Shown: positions 22,733 through 35,200 of the stretch, in pieces
Layout of the letters: the number at the start of each line of letters is the position of its first letter
How positions within the stretch are numbered: position 1 is the first letter of the stretch
DNA from: Apodospora peruviana
Taxonomy: Eukaryota > Ascomycota > Sordariomycetes > Sordariales > Lasiosphaeriaceae
Length of the DNA stretch: 64,000 bases
Direction: 5' to 3'
NCBI GenBank assembly: GCA_033439685.1
Contig: JAUEDM010000006.1
Span: 2,728,001-2,792,000 of the forward strand
Notes under the pieces: generated by a model
Databases searched by the model: none
Seen by the model: the letters and a program-made list of their open reading frames with translations, nothing else
Told to the model about the DNA's origin: nothing
Program-made: the position numbers and the translations under genes

Positions 22733-24372
22733 CTAGATGCGAACCGCATCCACCTTGCTCACTATCCTGCCGTCGGCACGCCTGAATGTCATGTCCTTTG
22801 GCTGGTCCGAATCTTCCACCACCGGCTGCTCGCGAGCGCCATCCTGGAAGCGACCGAGTTCAGGATCCGCCCAGAACGACTTGTCATGGGTGCGTTTCGT
22901 TCCAGCATATGATGGTGGTGGGCGTGCGAAGCCAGCACTTCCAGGTCCACTAAGAGAATTGTGACGGGGCGCCGATTGCGTTGGGCTAGGGACTGGCAGC
23001 TGCGAAGGCCGAGCCGGTTCAATCTTCAGAGGCGGCAGCGGTTGACGCTCGTTCGTATTCATAACGAAGCTCAGCGAAGGTAGCGTAACGTTTCCGAGGT
23101 TGCTGTTGCTTCGGTACTCGTGATGCTCGCTATCACGCCGAGTTGGCGGGGCGATGGGCACATACGACTGCGAAGGTGTGCGTTCAGCCGTGTACGAGGG
23201 CTGGTGCTGAGGAGGAGGTGGAGGATAAGACGACTGTGCCGAGTAAGACGTCCCTTGACTAGGGGGGTAAACAGGAGAAGCAGGGACCGAAGGCGGCTGA
23301 GCAAAGCTCTGGGGTTGAGACGGATACTGAGAGTTAGAGTTTCCACCCAAGAACTGTAGGTGCCCACCGGATGAGGAGCTCTGGGCGGAGAACTGAGGCG
23401 GGTAGTCGGCGACTGATGGGCGACGGGCATCGGCAGAATACGGGGTTCTTTCTACACTTCCGCTCAGTGATCGTGCTCGGTACGGATCGGGCCGTGCATC
23501 AGGGGTCGCGGTCCTGCGGGTTCTGCGCGCAAATTCGTCCTCGCCATTCTCATAGTCGGCTCCACCCTTGCCATCACGGCGTCTCATGCGAACATCGCGG
23601 CGGATACGAACACGGCAGCCCTGCTCAGCAACCACACGACTGAGTGCGGTGCTCTCGGTCAATCCAGGGAACTTCTTGGCGCTGTAGACAACGAAATCCT
23701 GCGACTTCACTTCCATCCTGAAGTCGAATGATCCGCCAGTCGCAAGGCTCATTCCCGGGGCGATGGGTTTCGAATCGGGGGTGTCGTGATCCTTATCCTT
23801 GTCCTCCTTGGTCTCCTCATACAAGTTGAACGTCAGCTTATAGCGACCTTCATGTCGCACCGAAAGATCCGGGAACAGAAAGTAGCCAGCCTCGAGCGGT
23901 CGATCCAGATAGGCCATGCCGGACACAGGCATACCGGTCAAGACAGGGGGTGTGTTAGCTGCCGGAGTTTGGACACGGCCATGGGCCATCACACGGGCGT
24001 GTTCGAGGGTGGCGTATAGGAAGAAATTGGCGTTGTAAAGGAACGTTATATCCTTATCCTGCGCGACATCCCAAGTTTGACCCTCATAGATACGCAATTC
24101 CACGACTGGCGGCGGATCAACTGGACGTCGGTCGGCGGATGCTGGATTTCCTGTCAGTCACCTCATCTTTGGGACAATTCGCAGACCCGACTACACTTAC
24201 ACTTGGGTCCGGAGCCACAGGCTCTAGCACGTTCGGGTTGCTGGATCACCTTGAGGCAGTACCAAAGTCGCCTGCCACCTTTCGTGTAGCGATTGACAAC
24301 GTGCGGTGGGTGGGCCTCATTTTCATGGGCCGGGATGCCGTGCGCGGCGGCCGCGACCACTTGAGCACCCAT
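22733..24372 (-). CDS. veA: Velvet regulator VeA (VE-1)
   Basis: Global regulator of development and secondary metabolism; in other fungi it pairs with VelB and bridges to LaeA in the nucleus. Exons 24372-24201 and 24141-22733 are joined across a 59-bp intron (GTAAGT ... ATCCAG), giving 526 aa. The splice rebuilds the diagnostic velvet sequence: QQPERARACGSGPK continues as SSADRRPVDPPPVVELRIYE (about residues 44-77). The velvet domain runs to about residue 235 and includes YNANFFLYATLEHAR and CRVRIRRDVRMRRR. The remainder is the usual long Pro/Ser/Gln-rich PEST-like tail ending in a conserved MTFRRADGRIVSKVDAVRI. An earlier acceptor inside the intron (GACAG, eight bases upstream) would break the frame. 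The start was chosen as the first ATG in frame. Upstream ORFs lie in the presumed leader. Confidence 0.95.
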
Positions 24373-24522
24373 ATTGCTCAATTCGAAGCGCGTCCGAATA
24401 AATCGCCAACCGAAGCCGCGAAAGGGCTTCTCGTTGCTGTCGGTCGGTCTCCCTTGGACAGCTAGATGGCGAGTTCCTTTCCAAGTACCAACACCACAAC
24501 CACAGCCAGACAACAATTGAGT

Positions 24523-24578
24523 TCAATCAACACAGGCTAAACAAGCTAAACAAATAAGCATCAGCGTCATTCCCGCAT
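24523..24578 (-). promoter_or_regulatory. Nested upstream ORFs of veA
   Basis: On the veA strand, an ATG at 24578 opens a 3-codon ORF (stop at 24567). Overlapping it, an ATG at 24570 opens a 15-codon ORF with a second in-frame ATG and a stop at 24523, 150 nt before the veA ATG. They act on veA only if transcription starts further upstream, which is likely for this gene but not visible here. Confidence 0.4.
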
Positions 24579-27192
24579 CGGAACAATGCAAAGGCGAACT
24601 CTAGAACGAGGTTTGCTTCTAGCGGGTGAGGGGTGCAGCACCGACGGCCGATGACAGCGCTCGAGTGTAAGCGGTGCATCCACGGCTTTGCTACTTACTC
24701 GGTGGGCCCAACTTGAAATGTCAAGGACGCTCATTCGGCTGCGTAGCGTCGAAATTCGAAATCGGAATTAACGACACGACAGGACGATCCTTTGTCGTCG
24801 CTGGTCTGGTGTCGGTCGCTGCAAAAAGAAACCTCGTGGCGGTCGCTGATGCTGAGGGTGAGGGAAAATGGGCGAAAAGGCAGCGACGGAGAGAGGACGG
24901 GAGGATTGGAGCAGTCGGTGGAATGGCTGGGAGACCCAAAAGTTTCCAGAAACCAGAGTGACGGGTAGCTGAAAAGGATGGTCGGGTCCGATGTTATTGG
25001 GCGCCCACAATCTAGCTAGCGTCGTCCGGTTCGTCTCAGCCACTGGTGTGCACTGCTCTGCTGGTCTGCACCGTCCTTTGCAAGGCCCGGTAGTTGGCCG
25101 GTCGTCTCACACGCCCGTTGGGATGGCCGCACAGTTCAAGTTCGGCGGTGCGAGCTTTTGTCGGTTCTCTATCAAACCCGAACAAAAAAGGTGTCAAAAA
25201 AGGAAGAAATGAGAGATTTTCGCATCGAGAAGCAAGAGAACGACAAAGAGATCGGTTCGAGAGACAGGCCACACTGCAGCTTGCAGAAAAGCAGGTCGAA
25301 CCAGGGGGGAGGGGGCGGGTGGAAATGAGCGTGGACGAGATGTGACAACCCGTGCATGGGATGTTGCTTCTGGAGTGGAGGGGAATCCAGGGTCGGTTGG
25401 TCTGCCAGGTCTGCCCGCTCTGCCCAGTGCTGGACGTCTTTGGTAGCGTCGGGTCATTCTGCGAATCTGGTGTCGTTGTTGCCCTGCTCGCCTGCCTGAG
25501 GAGAGGCAGTCTGTAAAAGACTGTGTGCCAAGAGTGTGCAGACACAGTTCGAGATTTGCAGACATGGCACGGAGCGAACAGGTTCGACCACGGTTGGTGG
25601 TCGCTGGTGGTCTCACTTGACTGGCTTTCAAATACTTGCTGACCCGCTTTCCACCCCCGTCGACAGGCGGAGAGACACTCCCGGCCCTGTGGGCACGGCT
25701 CGCACGGGCGACCCAGACCCCGGTGCGGCACAGTACGAGAACGCAGATAAGCTGTGGGATGCGGCTTCCCCTCTGGGCCTAATGCTGTTTCTCTGCCACA
25801 CTAACCGTTCACTAGGGGCCCCTAGTCACTCCCATTCCTTCCCCCCAAAAGCTCCCGCTAGACAGCCCCGACAGCTTCTTGTTGGTCAGATGGCTCCGCC
25901 TATGATCCGGGGTTGAGGTTCTGCCGTGGGTTTGGTCATTTTGGTGCATTTTTCCACTCGCCGTTCGCTTCTCTGCCCTGCTTTTTCGTCAATTGATGTT
26001 GGCTGCGAGAACCAGTCCCATTCGCCATCCTCGTCCTCGTCCTCGACGCACGGGCCGCGGGTCTCCCTACACTACTCCGTACACTCCGTGAGGTGGGCTG
26101 ACAAGCTTGAGATGCCAGTTTCTGGTTGGCGGAGGTCTGGCCTTTTTGTTCCGGTCCAGTGCTTGCACGGCTTGCTTCCGTGCTTGCGTGCTCGCTGTCA
26201 CGGACCGCATCCGCGAGGCGACATGATCTTCGCCTGTCACCTATCGTTAGTGGACCGGTACGGGATGCCCGAACACGTGGTCTCTGGTCTTGGAGATCGT
26301 CCAGAGAGAAACGCGGCCGTGCAGCCGCTGGGAATGCAGTCCCAAATGCCAGATGAGCAGATCTTCACCGTCGTTGAGACTTGACAGTCCATCAGCGATT
26401 CAGAATCGGCAGTGACTCGCCAGCTTCCAGTAGCCCTGGACTATGTTGTATTGACCTGCCGCCACCCTTCGTATTTAGACCCTCCGGGTCGGCTGTGTCA
26501 CTCAGCAATGAATCAATCAAAAGCGGACAGACAGCCTGCAGTTGCCGAAAGCATAGAGAAAAAAATGACGGCCGATAATCGACGGGTCGAACCAAGGGAT
26601 AATTGTTCTGGTTTCCGGTTTACCTCCTCCCAGGGAGCAAAAGGTCCCCAAAACCGCCGTCGACAATGCCGTCCCGTTCGGTCCCTACATGTTGTTTTTC
26701 AGAAACCCCAAAAGCATTCAGCCTATGATTTGCAAAACCAGAGTTTGCTCGGGGAAGGGATCGCTGAACCGGGGAAGGCTGTCGCTTGCTCTCACTCAAT
26801 CCCCTTGATCTGTGTTTCCAGCGTTCCAGTTGCCCAGCCCGCATCGCGCAATTCCATGGATTAGCTCCGAGGACGCGCCGATCCCGGCTCGATGGCGCCA
26901 CCGGGGATGCGCCCTAGCTGTCCCCCATCTTTGCCGACTCGAAAGTAGAATGGGACGCCCTGAACGCCTCGTTTCTGCCCATCACCCAAGCGCCAAACTA
27001 GGCAGGAAGTTAAGCGCTGGGGCGCGCGCGCCAGGCTATCCCATCCGAAGGAGACGACGGGCGGATAAGTTGCACTGCATGCCCCTAAAGCTTGAGAGAT
27101 TCAGGGTTTGGGAACCGTTTCTCAAAGAATTCGAGACCAAGTCCTGACTGCGCCGTCGACATGTTGGACTGCTGTTAACTTAGTGTACGGAT

Positions 27193-27215
27193 CCGATGTT
27201 TTTTTATAACATCGG
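27193..27215. repeat. 8-bp inverted repeat (hairpin)
   Basis: CCGATGTT (27193-27200) and AACATCGG (27208-27215) flank a 7-nt T-rich loop. The left flank, TACGGATCCG at 27186-27195, shares ten bases with the palindrome at 54253. Confidence 0.7.
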
Positions 27216-29108
27216 GCCACTTTATTTTGGTTCATGATGCACCATCGCGTGTTAAAATAAGACAACATCCCGTCCGACTTACTTCCTCTAACCTTAAGAC
27301 TTAGGTCTGTGCTCAACAACCTGCAGATCTGGGGACTGCAGTCATCATGTCCTTGACCACGACGTCGACAATGACATCGCTTTCGGATACGCTGTACCCG
27401 TTCTAAGTCTGGGTTTTGGTTGTGCGATGCAAATAGACCACGCGGACCTCAACGACCTTTAGATTTAGATCTGATTCAACTCCCCGTCTCCAGTCCAGCC
27501 TCGGGTTTGACTTTCGGTCCAGCGTCCACAACAGCTTCAAGGTACCTCCGGTCTCGTGCCGCAACAATGGGATCCCATGGCAGCGGACGGCGCAAACGAT
27601 AAGCACGCCAGTGCACAGAGCAACCTTCTCCCCGCTTTCGTCCCAATCCTTGGACAGCTCTGCTCCAAACTCTCGATCGGATTGGCGAAGTATCCATCAT
27701 CCATCTGTCAGAGTGTCGAGTGGTGGAGTCCAGTGTTGGGCGCTCCGGCATTGACAGCATAGATCGTCACGCCGCAGATCCTTCCCGCTGATGCTTTTGC
27801 TTTAAACCACCCAAACCAGCAACAACCTGGGCACGCTGGGACACTTTTGTTGGAACATTCCCCAACGCCGTGGACGTGGACGGGGACGTGGTTGTTTAAC
27901 TGGTGGGCAGGCGGCCTCGAAGAACGGCTGGCACCAGCTATGCGTACCGCCGCCCGCCTCGCCGCAGCAGCAGCAGCACGTACCACCATTACCAACTGCC
28001 TACGGTTAGTGACTCCATTATGAAATACCCTCTCATATAAACCCGCCACCATGATATCCCACAAATCAGTGGTAATGGTAGCCGGCACGTAGCCCTCCTG
28101 TACGGCGAGGCGTATGGTGTCTGGCGCTGGTACCTTTGGTTACCGGGCCAGGTCCGGTAACGTGATTGGCTCGCCGCCGCCACACATATAAAACTCGCAA
28201 GTCTTCACTGACGGAACCTAGGTATTCAGCCTGAACTCGGAGTCATCAGAGACCTCTCTGGGTATATGTTCGGTCTCGAGATTTCTTCGGGCCCGAAGCA
28301 AACCCCCAGAGGGAAAATTATGAGAGCGGCAAGGCTTTATTATTGCGGAGGTGGCAGTCAGTTTGTACGTGTAGATCTTTTTTGATTGATGATATGCCAG
28401 AAGCACGCTAGAAGGCGGCTAGAATGTGAGTTTTCCATGGTAAGGTACTCGTGTTGCAAACAAACCCCTTTCCAACCCGATTTCTCGTAAAACAGAAGTA
28501 GGTAGCAAGCACAGCAAGCATGTTTCAGCGACGCAACAATAACATACGAGCTTGTCATGTGTCGTGTGGATACCTACATTGGTCACGGTAGAAATAGAAA
28601 TAATTACGGACGACGAAATGGCATCTTCCCACTCGGGTATCTTTCCGAATCTTCAAAAGTTCTAGACCTCGATCCATTTCCATGGTCAAAAAAAAGCTTC
28701 ATCCAGTCATAGTAAATCGGACTTTTACCCAAGGGGAATTGTTAACCGTTGCTGGAAATCCAGGATACAATATGATTACTAGTTCTTGACAAAGGGACCG
28801 CCGGGCCAGGCCGTATCCGTAGCTTTGTCTATAATAGCACAACGACACGTGCCTCCCTGTGTACGGATGACGATACCTGAGACCAAGGACAATGAAAAGG
28901 AGACCGCCGAAGGCAGTCGATACTTTCGGCAACTGAACGGAAACATCTGCTGCCGCAGCTTCCCGTCTCCGTCTCTTGTAGCGAGATGATGATCTGGATT
29001 CGAAAGATTTTTAGGGTACGTAGATTTGATGTCGCAGGTTGTGCGCTCACCCGTCCGCCTCCCCGGCAACGCCAAAACAAAGGCAAGCAACGGACGGGAG
29101 ACGGGAAG

Positions 29109-29138
29109 CCTTGCCTTGCCTTGCCTTGCCTTGCCTTG
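29109..29138. repeat. (CCTTG)6 tandem repeat
   Basis: Six perfect copies of a 5-bp unit in non-coding DNA. No associated gene. Confidence 0.95.
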
Positions 29139-32100
29139 CTTGATGGAGGATGATGGACGGTCGGCGACCTCGGCGGCGGTTGTACTACGTCGGTAAAGTT
29201 TTGTATGTACCGACTAACCAATGATCTTTTGTTCTCTAGGCTTCGTTATTCTTGATTTATTGATTTCCTCCTCGTTGCTGTGAAGATACAACCCTTCCAG
29301 GCTGGGCTGCCGGTGCGTTCTACGTGCCAATGTATACGCAGCGCTGCACTTACCTGCTGAAAGTGAGAAAGACACATCAAGGGATATCACGGGGGTTGTA
29401 ATTTATCCATGTTACTGCTAAGACCCCTTTCCCCGGTTACATGTGGCTGGCCGGGCAGACGGTCCACGGAAAAAAAAAGAAGAAGGAGGACAAGTTCGAT
29501 TGTACAATGCGGATTTCGAATTTACACACATACATATGCACATCATCATGCACAGACGCATCCAAACTCCGGGATGTGCCATACCATGCTGCAGATAACT
29601 TGTTAGTTTTGCAAACTTGCCTCGCTGGTAAGTATCGAGATTTTATAACGGTGGAGATCTTTCCAAGATTTTTATCGATCAGGTGGCACTCTGTAACCAT
29701 CTTCTTTTTCGTTCGATGTGTGTGTGTATATCTCATCTGACAGTGATTGTGGCAGTGGTCGCGGTAAAGGGGGGTGGACAACCTCCCGTTACCGTACCGT
29801 GCCCCCTTTTTTTTGCGCTTCATCAAGTAAACGAACAGGCCCTGGCAAAAAGGTTCCTCGGTGAATGACCTATCTCTCACGCGCGCGGAGAAAGGCCTTC
29901 ACCTTGTTGGTTTTGGAAAAGGTGTGCGTCTCCGACTTGCTGCATGTCTCACACATGGGAGGGTGTCCTTCCCCGGTAGTTATATACACATGAAGATCTG
30001 AGTTGCGCGTGAGTTGGGACTCTCTTTCTGCTCTGGATGTGTGGGTGTAATATATCGATCGCATCCCACGCATTTCACTCTACCTTTCGTTTGGTCTTGC
30101 TAGCCGTTGGTGATGATAACTACTTTGTTTTCTAATAGTAGACCTTTTGCGTGTCTTGTACTCTGTGGCATATTCTTTTGATGGATCGGATATTTCTTTA
30201 TCCCCCGAGACAGCCCTTTATTGCTTGTATTTTTATTCTTTTAGTCCCCCGTCTATAGAGAGAGGTCTTGTGATCTATTTGTGCCTGTGATCTGGAAATG
30301 AGCGTGTGGGTGTGTCGAGCAAAACACCATCGATAGCTACCTATTCTTTTTATCTCTCCTGACCATCCCAACGCTGCCGGACCGACAACACCTTCCCTGA
30401 CCACAGAAAATCCCACCCGACACAGCTCCCGTACCATCTCAACGGGATGGCGTGTAACCAACCGTACCATCTCACGAGACGGCAAACGTCTGCCTGCTTG
30501 CCTCTGTCCGTCACACCTTTGTCCCAAACGGGGATTTTCTATCACGCTACACACCAATCGTCAACGACGATCCACAACCGCTCGCACTGGGTACCTACAG
30601 TCTTTCCTCAGTGATGGGTCATAAAAACGGTTGCACATGGGATTGTGAGAGAGTTATGAAGGACCTATCTTTCCTGTGTCACGTTGCGCGGTATCCCGGT
30701 GGAACATATATGTCCTCCTTACCGAAGGAGGGAGCCGTCAAGGTGTTGGTGGAACCTCGTTACCTACCCTTGCAGACTGCTGCTTGTGGGACAGGAGGTA
30801 CCTACTGAGCACCGAGAACCTGCAAAGTCTTTTCGTTTCCTTTTCTTACCTGTACTTTCCCACCACCCCTCTCATTCCCGTTTACACAAGACTCACTCCC
30901 ACGTGCGTGAGAAGTACGTCTCTATTCGCGGTGGTCATGATGTCTCTCTTTCTCAACCAACACCCAAGATATGGGAAGCCGTACTCAAGTGAAACTATGT
31001 TGTCAACCCAATCAAAATGCCCATTATTGATTCTTCCTCGATGTCCAGATCGAGGTGCTGCAACCTGTAAATTATTCATATCACGTCTCTTCCAAGCCAA
31101 AATGTGTGTGATATTTCGTGGATCAATCCATCCTGACCAGCTTCTTTTGTTGTTCCCGGGAATTGTTCCAATATCAAATTCTTTAGCAAAATGCCACGCT
31201 TCATTGCTCCTAGGTAGTCGCAGGCTCGGATCTTATTCAAGTCTAACCTCGGAGAGTAATGAAGAAGGAAACGAAAAGGAGATAGATTGAAACGGATACC
31301 TGCTCGGAAACTGAGAGTTGCTATATACAGCCCATACATATCGTCACTCGGATGTAAAGACTCCAGAACATATCAAGGTGACACTGGCACGATGTTATGA
31401 GAATCGGCTTAACCGGAGTTGCGAATAGAAGCAAGAATACGAATCGTATTCGGGATACTTATACGCGACATGCCCCTGATAAGAATATCCTATCACCAAC
31501 GAAATAGCTAGCAAGATTCCAGTCCTCAATCCCACACAAAGTTTATCAATGATCGAGGTGAACCTCCTTCCCAGGCGACGATAGTATCTCCCTCCTCCTT
31601 TACCACTATTGTAGTTACCACGATCACCAACATAATCATAAGCGGGCTAATAATAATACTAATAATATCTAATGTCATCAACCGAATCGAAACCGAACCA
31701 AACAAAACGAGAGAACGAAGGTCGGTTTGCAGACGCCCCAGTCTAGCTGCCTTCTCTGCCCACTCCCGACCCTACGGGACACCGACACAATGTCGAACGA
31801 GTTCCGTATAATATGTCCATCATCCATCCACGCCATCGCCGTCGCCCACTGAGGGCTCACACTGCTGCTCGCGCCGTTGCGCCGCGCTTATCCTGTACCT
31901 GGTGCCGGATGAAAAAGAAACCCGTTTCCCATGCCCCATTTCCCATCAAACCAAGATAAAACACAAACGACAGTCCTCGTTACCTCCTCTTAAATCCTCA
32001 GAGAATCTCCGACTTCAAATTTCTTCAAATACTCCTTTTCAACTTCCCGCTCCTCCATATTTTTCCGCATTTAAACTATTCCAATCAACCTTTTTTTGCG

Positions 32101-32264
32101 AAGCTTCCCTCCCCTTAAATCTAGAGATTCAGCGATCGATCCATAATCACATGTCTATCCCATTGCCGTACCAAACCCATAGCCCAGCCACGTGTACAAA
32201 TCCGTATATATTATATAACCCCGCCAGAGCCATCACTGAACCCGCCGGAAGTCCCAAGAAATTC

Positions 32265-35200
32265 CTACACTGCCAAGACATTGCCAGCCTCGTCGAGTTC
32301 TTGTACTCGTCCCAGCTGCTGTTCGTTCCACTGTTCGCCCCTCGCAATTTTTATCGCCGTTTCTGAAAGACACCGGCCGACGTCGCTACTGTCCCAGACA
32401 TGCCCGAATACACGGCCCCAGGTCGAATTGTAGAACATGAGGGAGACGATAAAGATGAGCAGAGGAAGCTAGATTTCGTGGTCAGCAACCGCGTCTGAAA
32501 TAGATGCGATGGAAATGAAGGAGGTAAACTTACCCAGATATACCATAGATTCCGATCGCTACTCAGTCCCGTAAGTTTCTTGGCGTGTGCCCGCCTCAAC
32601 ACCTCCTGCTGTTTCTTGGTAATGCCGCGTTTTCTTCCAATCTGCAAGACCTCAGGCAACGCCTCGCTATCGCTGCCGCTCCTCCCTTCATCGGATACGG
32701 CGACCCCACTAGTGGTCATAGAAGCTTCCTCTTTGCACTCATCCCCACTGCTATCACGCTCAACGGTCTCACCATAGAGCGCAGCGCACTTCTGATCGGC
32801 CTGAGCCTCCGCAGCAGCCAATGCGGCCGACGCTTGCTTCGTATCCTTCGGACTGGCACCTTGCGGGAACAGAGCTTCGTACGCAGGAGGTGGCGCAGGT
32901 GGGGAGCTCAGGGTAGCCATTAACGAGGACATGTACCACCACCTGCGTGCATCGAGTTCCTTCCCAGCCGTAGCGGTCGATTTCTCGCTGGGCGATCCTG
33001 GTCTCCCAATTGTAGGCACCATGGAGAGCAACCGTTGGTAATCTGCAAATGGCGGCATCATTGCATAGAGGCGTTGCTGGTAATCCGTTAGGGGCGGCAT
33101 GTTCGACATGTATGGGATCTGCGGGAGGTTCTGAAGATGCAATGCCATGGTCTGTTGGAGATGCTGGAACTGCGCAGCAAACTGGTCCTTCAGGTGTGCT
33201 ACTGCTGCTGACGGCGAACCCGGACCAGCTTCCGCCTCAGGGTTCTCGGGGGTTTGGAGATGCCTTTTCAGCCTGCTGTCAGGTGAAGAAATCGGACCGC
33301 GTACGATATGCGATATATCCTCCAGAACCAGACCATCATCCTCGTCATCAGACTCCTCCGCCGAGGACGTGCTATACCAGGATGAGGATTCGGTCTCCTC
33401 ATCCCCTTGTAACGCAGCTTGCTCTGTCGAGGGTGTCGGTCTAGTAGCCAACTCATGGGGCCAGATTGATCTGAGGCTGGTGGCGCTGTGAGCCCGTCTA
33501 TGGAGCAGTCCACTGTCGTGGGTTGTTTCCTGTGAGCTGGCCGGAATAGCGTGTCGTACTTCTGGAGAACGAGCGACATCCCTGGACCCAAGGTTTGACA
33601 AGGTACGCAGTGTCGGGTTGGCCCCGGATATAATAAGGCGTCGAACGATATCGGGGTGGTTGTTGAGCGAAGCCATGTGCAGCGGCGTATACCCGCCCTT
33701 GTCGCGCACATTCGGGCTTGCTCCTCGAGCCAAGAGCCCGGCAACAAAACGTGCTAGACCTAAGGACGATGCGAGATGCATCATCGTTTGTCCCGTTGTC
33801 GATATCTCGAGGTCTAGACGACCCCGATGGGGACTCTCACAGAGATCAATGAGTTCAAGGACTTTGAGAAGTTGGCTTTCAATACTCATCGCGTTTTTGC
33901 GGTGGTTGCCGCCGTACGAAGAACCGCCAGAATGCTCTCCAGTGGCAGAATTCCCCATACCATTCGAGCTTGCATAGTTGATGATGTTTTGCATGATCCG
34001 ATTTACCACACTGTCGTCACGCTCACCTCCTACCAATATCTTCATAGCATGGCGCATGAGCATAACTTCATCCACTCCTTGATAGTGGTAAAGAAGCGGT
34101 ACGTGGTCCGGGCCGGTCTTATGGGCTTTGATGGTGACGGGAACGTGTCCCGCAGTGGGAGACGGGGGAACAAGACACACCAAACATGACTCGGCCCAAA
34201 AGGTCGTCGTGGTCGCCCTAATATCGCCGAACATAACGTCCATGCTCCTGGTAAATCCACTACCAAGTATGGTGACTTCATTGCTGCCAGCCTTTGGACC
34301 CTCGGCCGGCACTATCTTATTGATAACAGGGGCGTCGATGTAACTGGGTTGCATATCCTGCGAGCTGTTCTGCTGCACCATAGCAGGGTTCGGAGCGACA
34401 CTGTACCCGATTGGACTCGGAGCACGACTCGCATGCATTGAGGCCGGCGCCGAATACATAGGCAATGACATATTATCGAAACCCGGTGTTGGGTTAGTGT
34501 TCATGTATGACTGCATGCCATTGGCTGCTGGAGTCGGCGGGCCGTTACCGAATGGAAGAGACAGACCAAATGGGTATGAGTGATCCGACTGAAATAGCGC
34601 TGCTGGAGTCTGTGGGAATGCTGAAACTGGGGGAGCACCCATATCCAAGTTGGCCATTTGAGGTCCCGACGATCGCGGGGAGACGCTTTCCCTTGGAGTC
34701 ATTACAAGGCTGCTTGGAATCTGCCCCGACCCGCTCGGCTTTCTCCTTTTACTGGACGGGGCGCAGTCCAGTGCGGGTGAGACGGACCGGGATAGGTTCC
34801 CGGGTGACGATTTTTGCGGCAGCAAGGAAGGAATCTCTGGCAGTTGCTTCGGAGGACCAGCGACGGAGTCTTGAGGGCCTTCGGCGGGAGGGGACTGTGT
34901 TTTGTGATCATCTGTGATCATGAATGAAGGTGATAGAGTTTGGGCGACAAACTCGCCACGACAGTTCGTAACAGTGAAGATGACCTGGAACCCCTTCTTC
35001 TCGGTATGATGGCGGCAGTAACAAGTGATTCTCATGGGCGTGTCAACATAAACTCCATTCATTCCCGCATGTCGTTCCTCGGGCTTAGACTCTTCCCAAT
35101 CTTTGATCTCTTGGGTATTAAAGAGAATGACCCTCTTTGACTCATTCTTGGTCCACGCATCGTCTTCGTCAGCCGGTTTTATCTTTTTCCGGCGACTTGC

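Larger units (their letters stand above)
24373..32264. other. 7.9 kb gene-free region upstream of veA
   Basis: No frame on either strand shows protein-like composition, and no spliceable gene is apparent. The veA side (to about 27100) is GC-rich; the rest is mixed, with AT-rich stretches near 27180-27300 and 31370-32250. It holds the nested upstream ORFs at 24523-24578, a hairpin at 27193-27215, a (CCTTG)6 tandem at 29109-29138 and an inverted repeat at 31435-31451. Long leaders and distal control elements of veA, or non-coding RNA, are possible but not shown. Confidence 0.5.

Noticed and set aside
25036..25731. 231-codon minus-strand open frame in the veA upstream region
   Set aside because: Rich in Ser, Arg, Pro and Cys without any motif; no plausible domain, and overlapping frames on the other strand are equally open. 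Looks like chance in GC-rich DNA.
30676..31290. 204-codon plus-strand open frame
   Set aside because: No domain, no ordered composition, no splice partners; likely chance.
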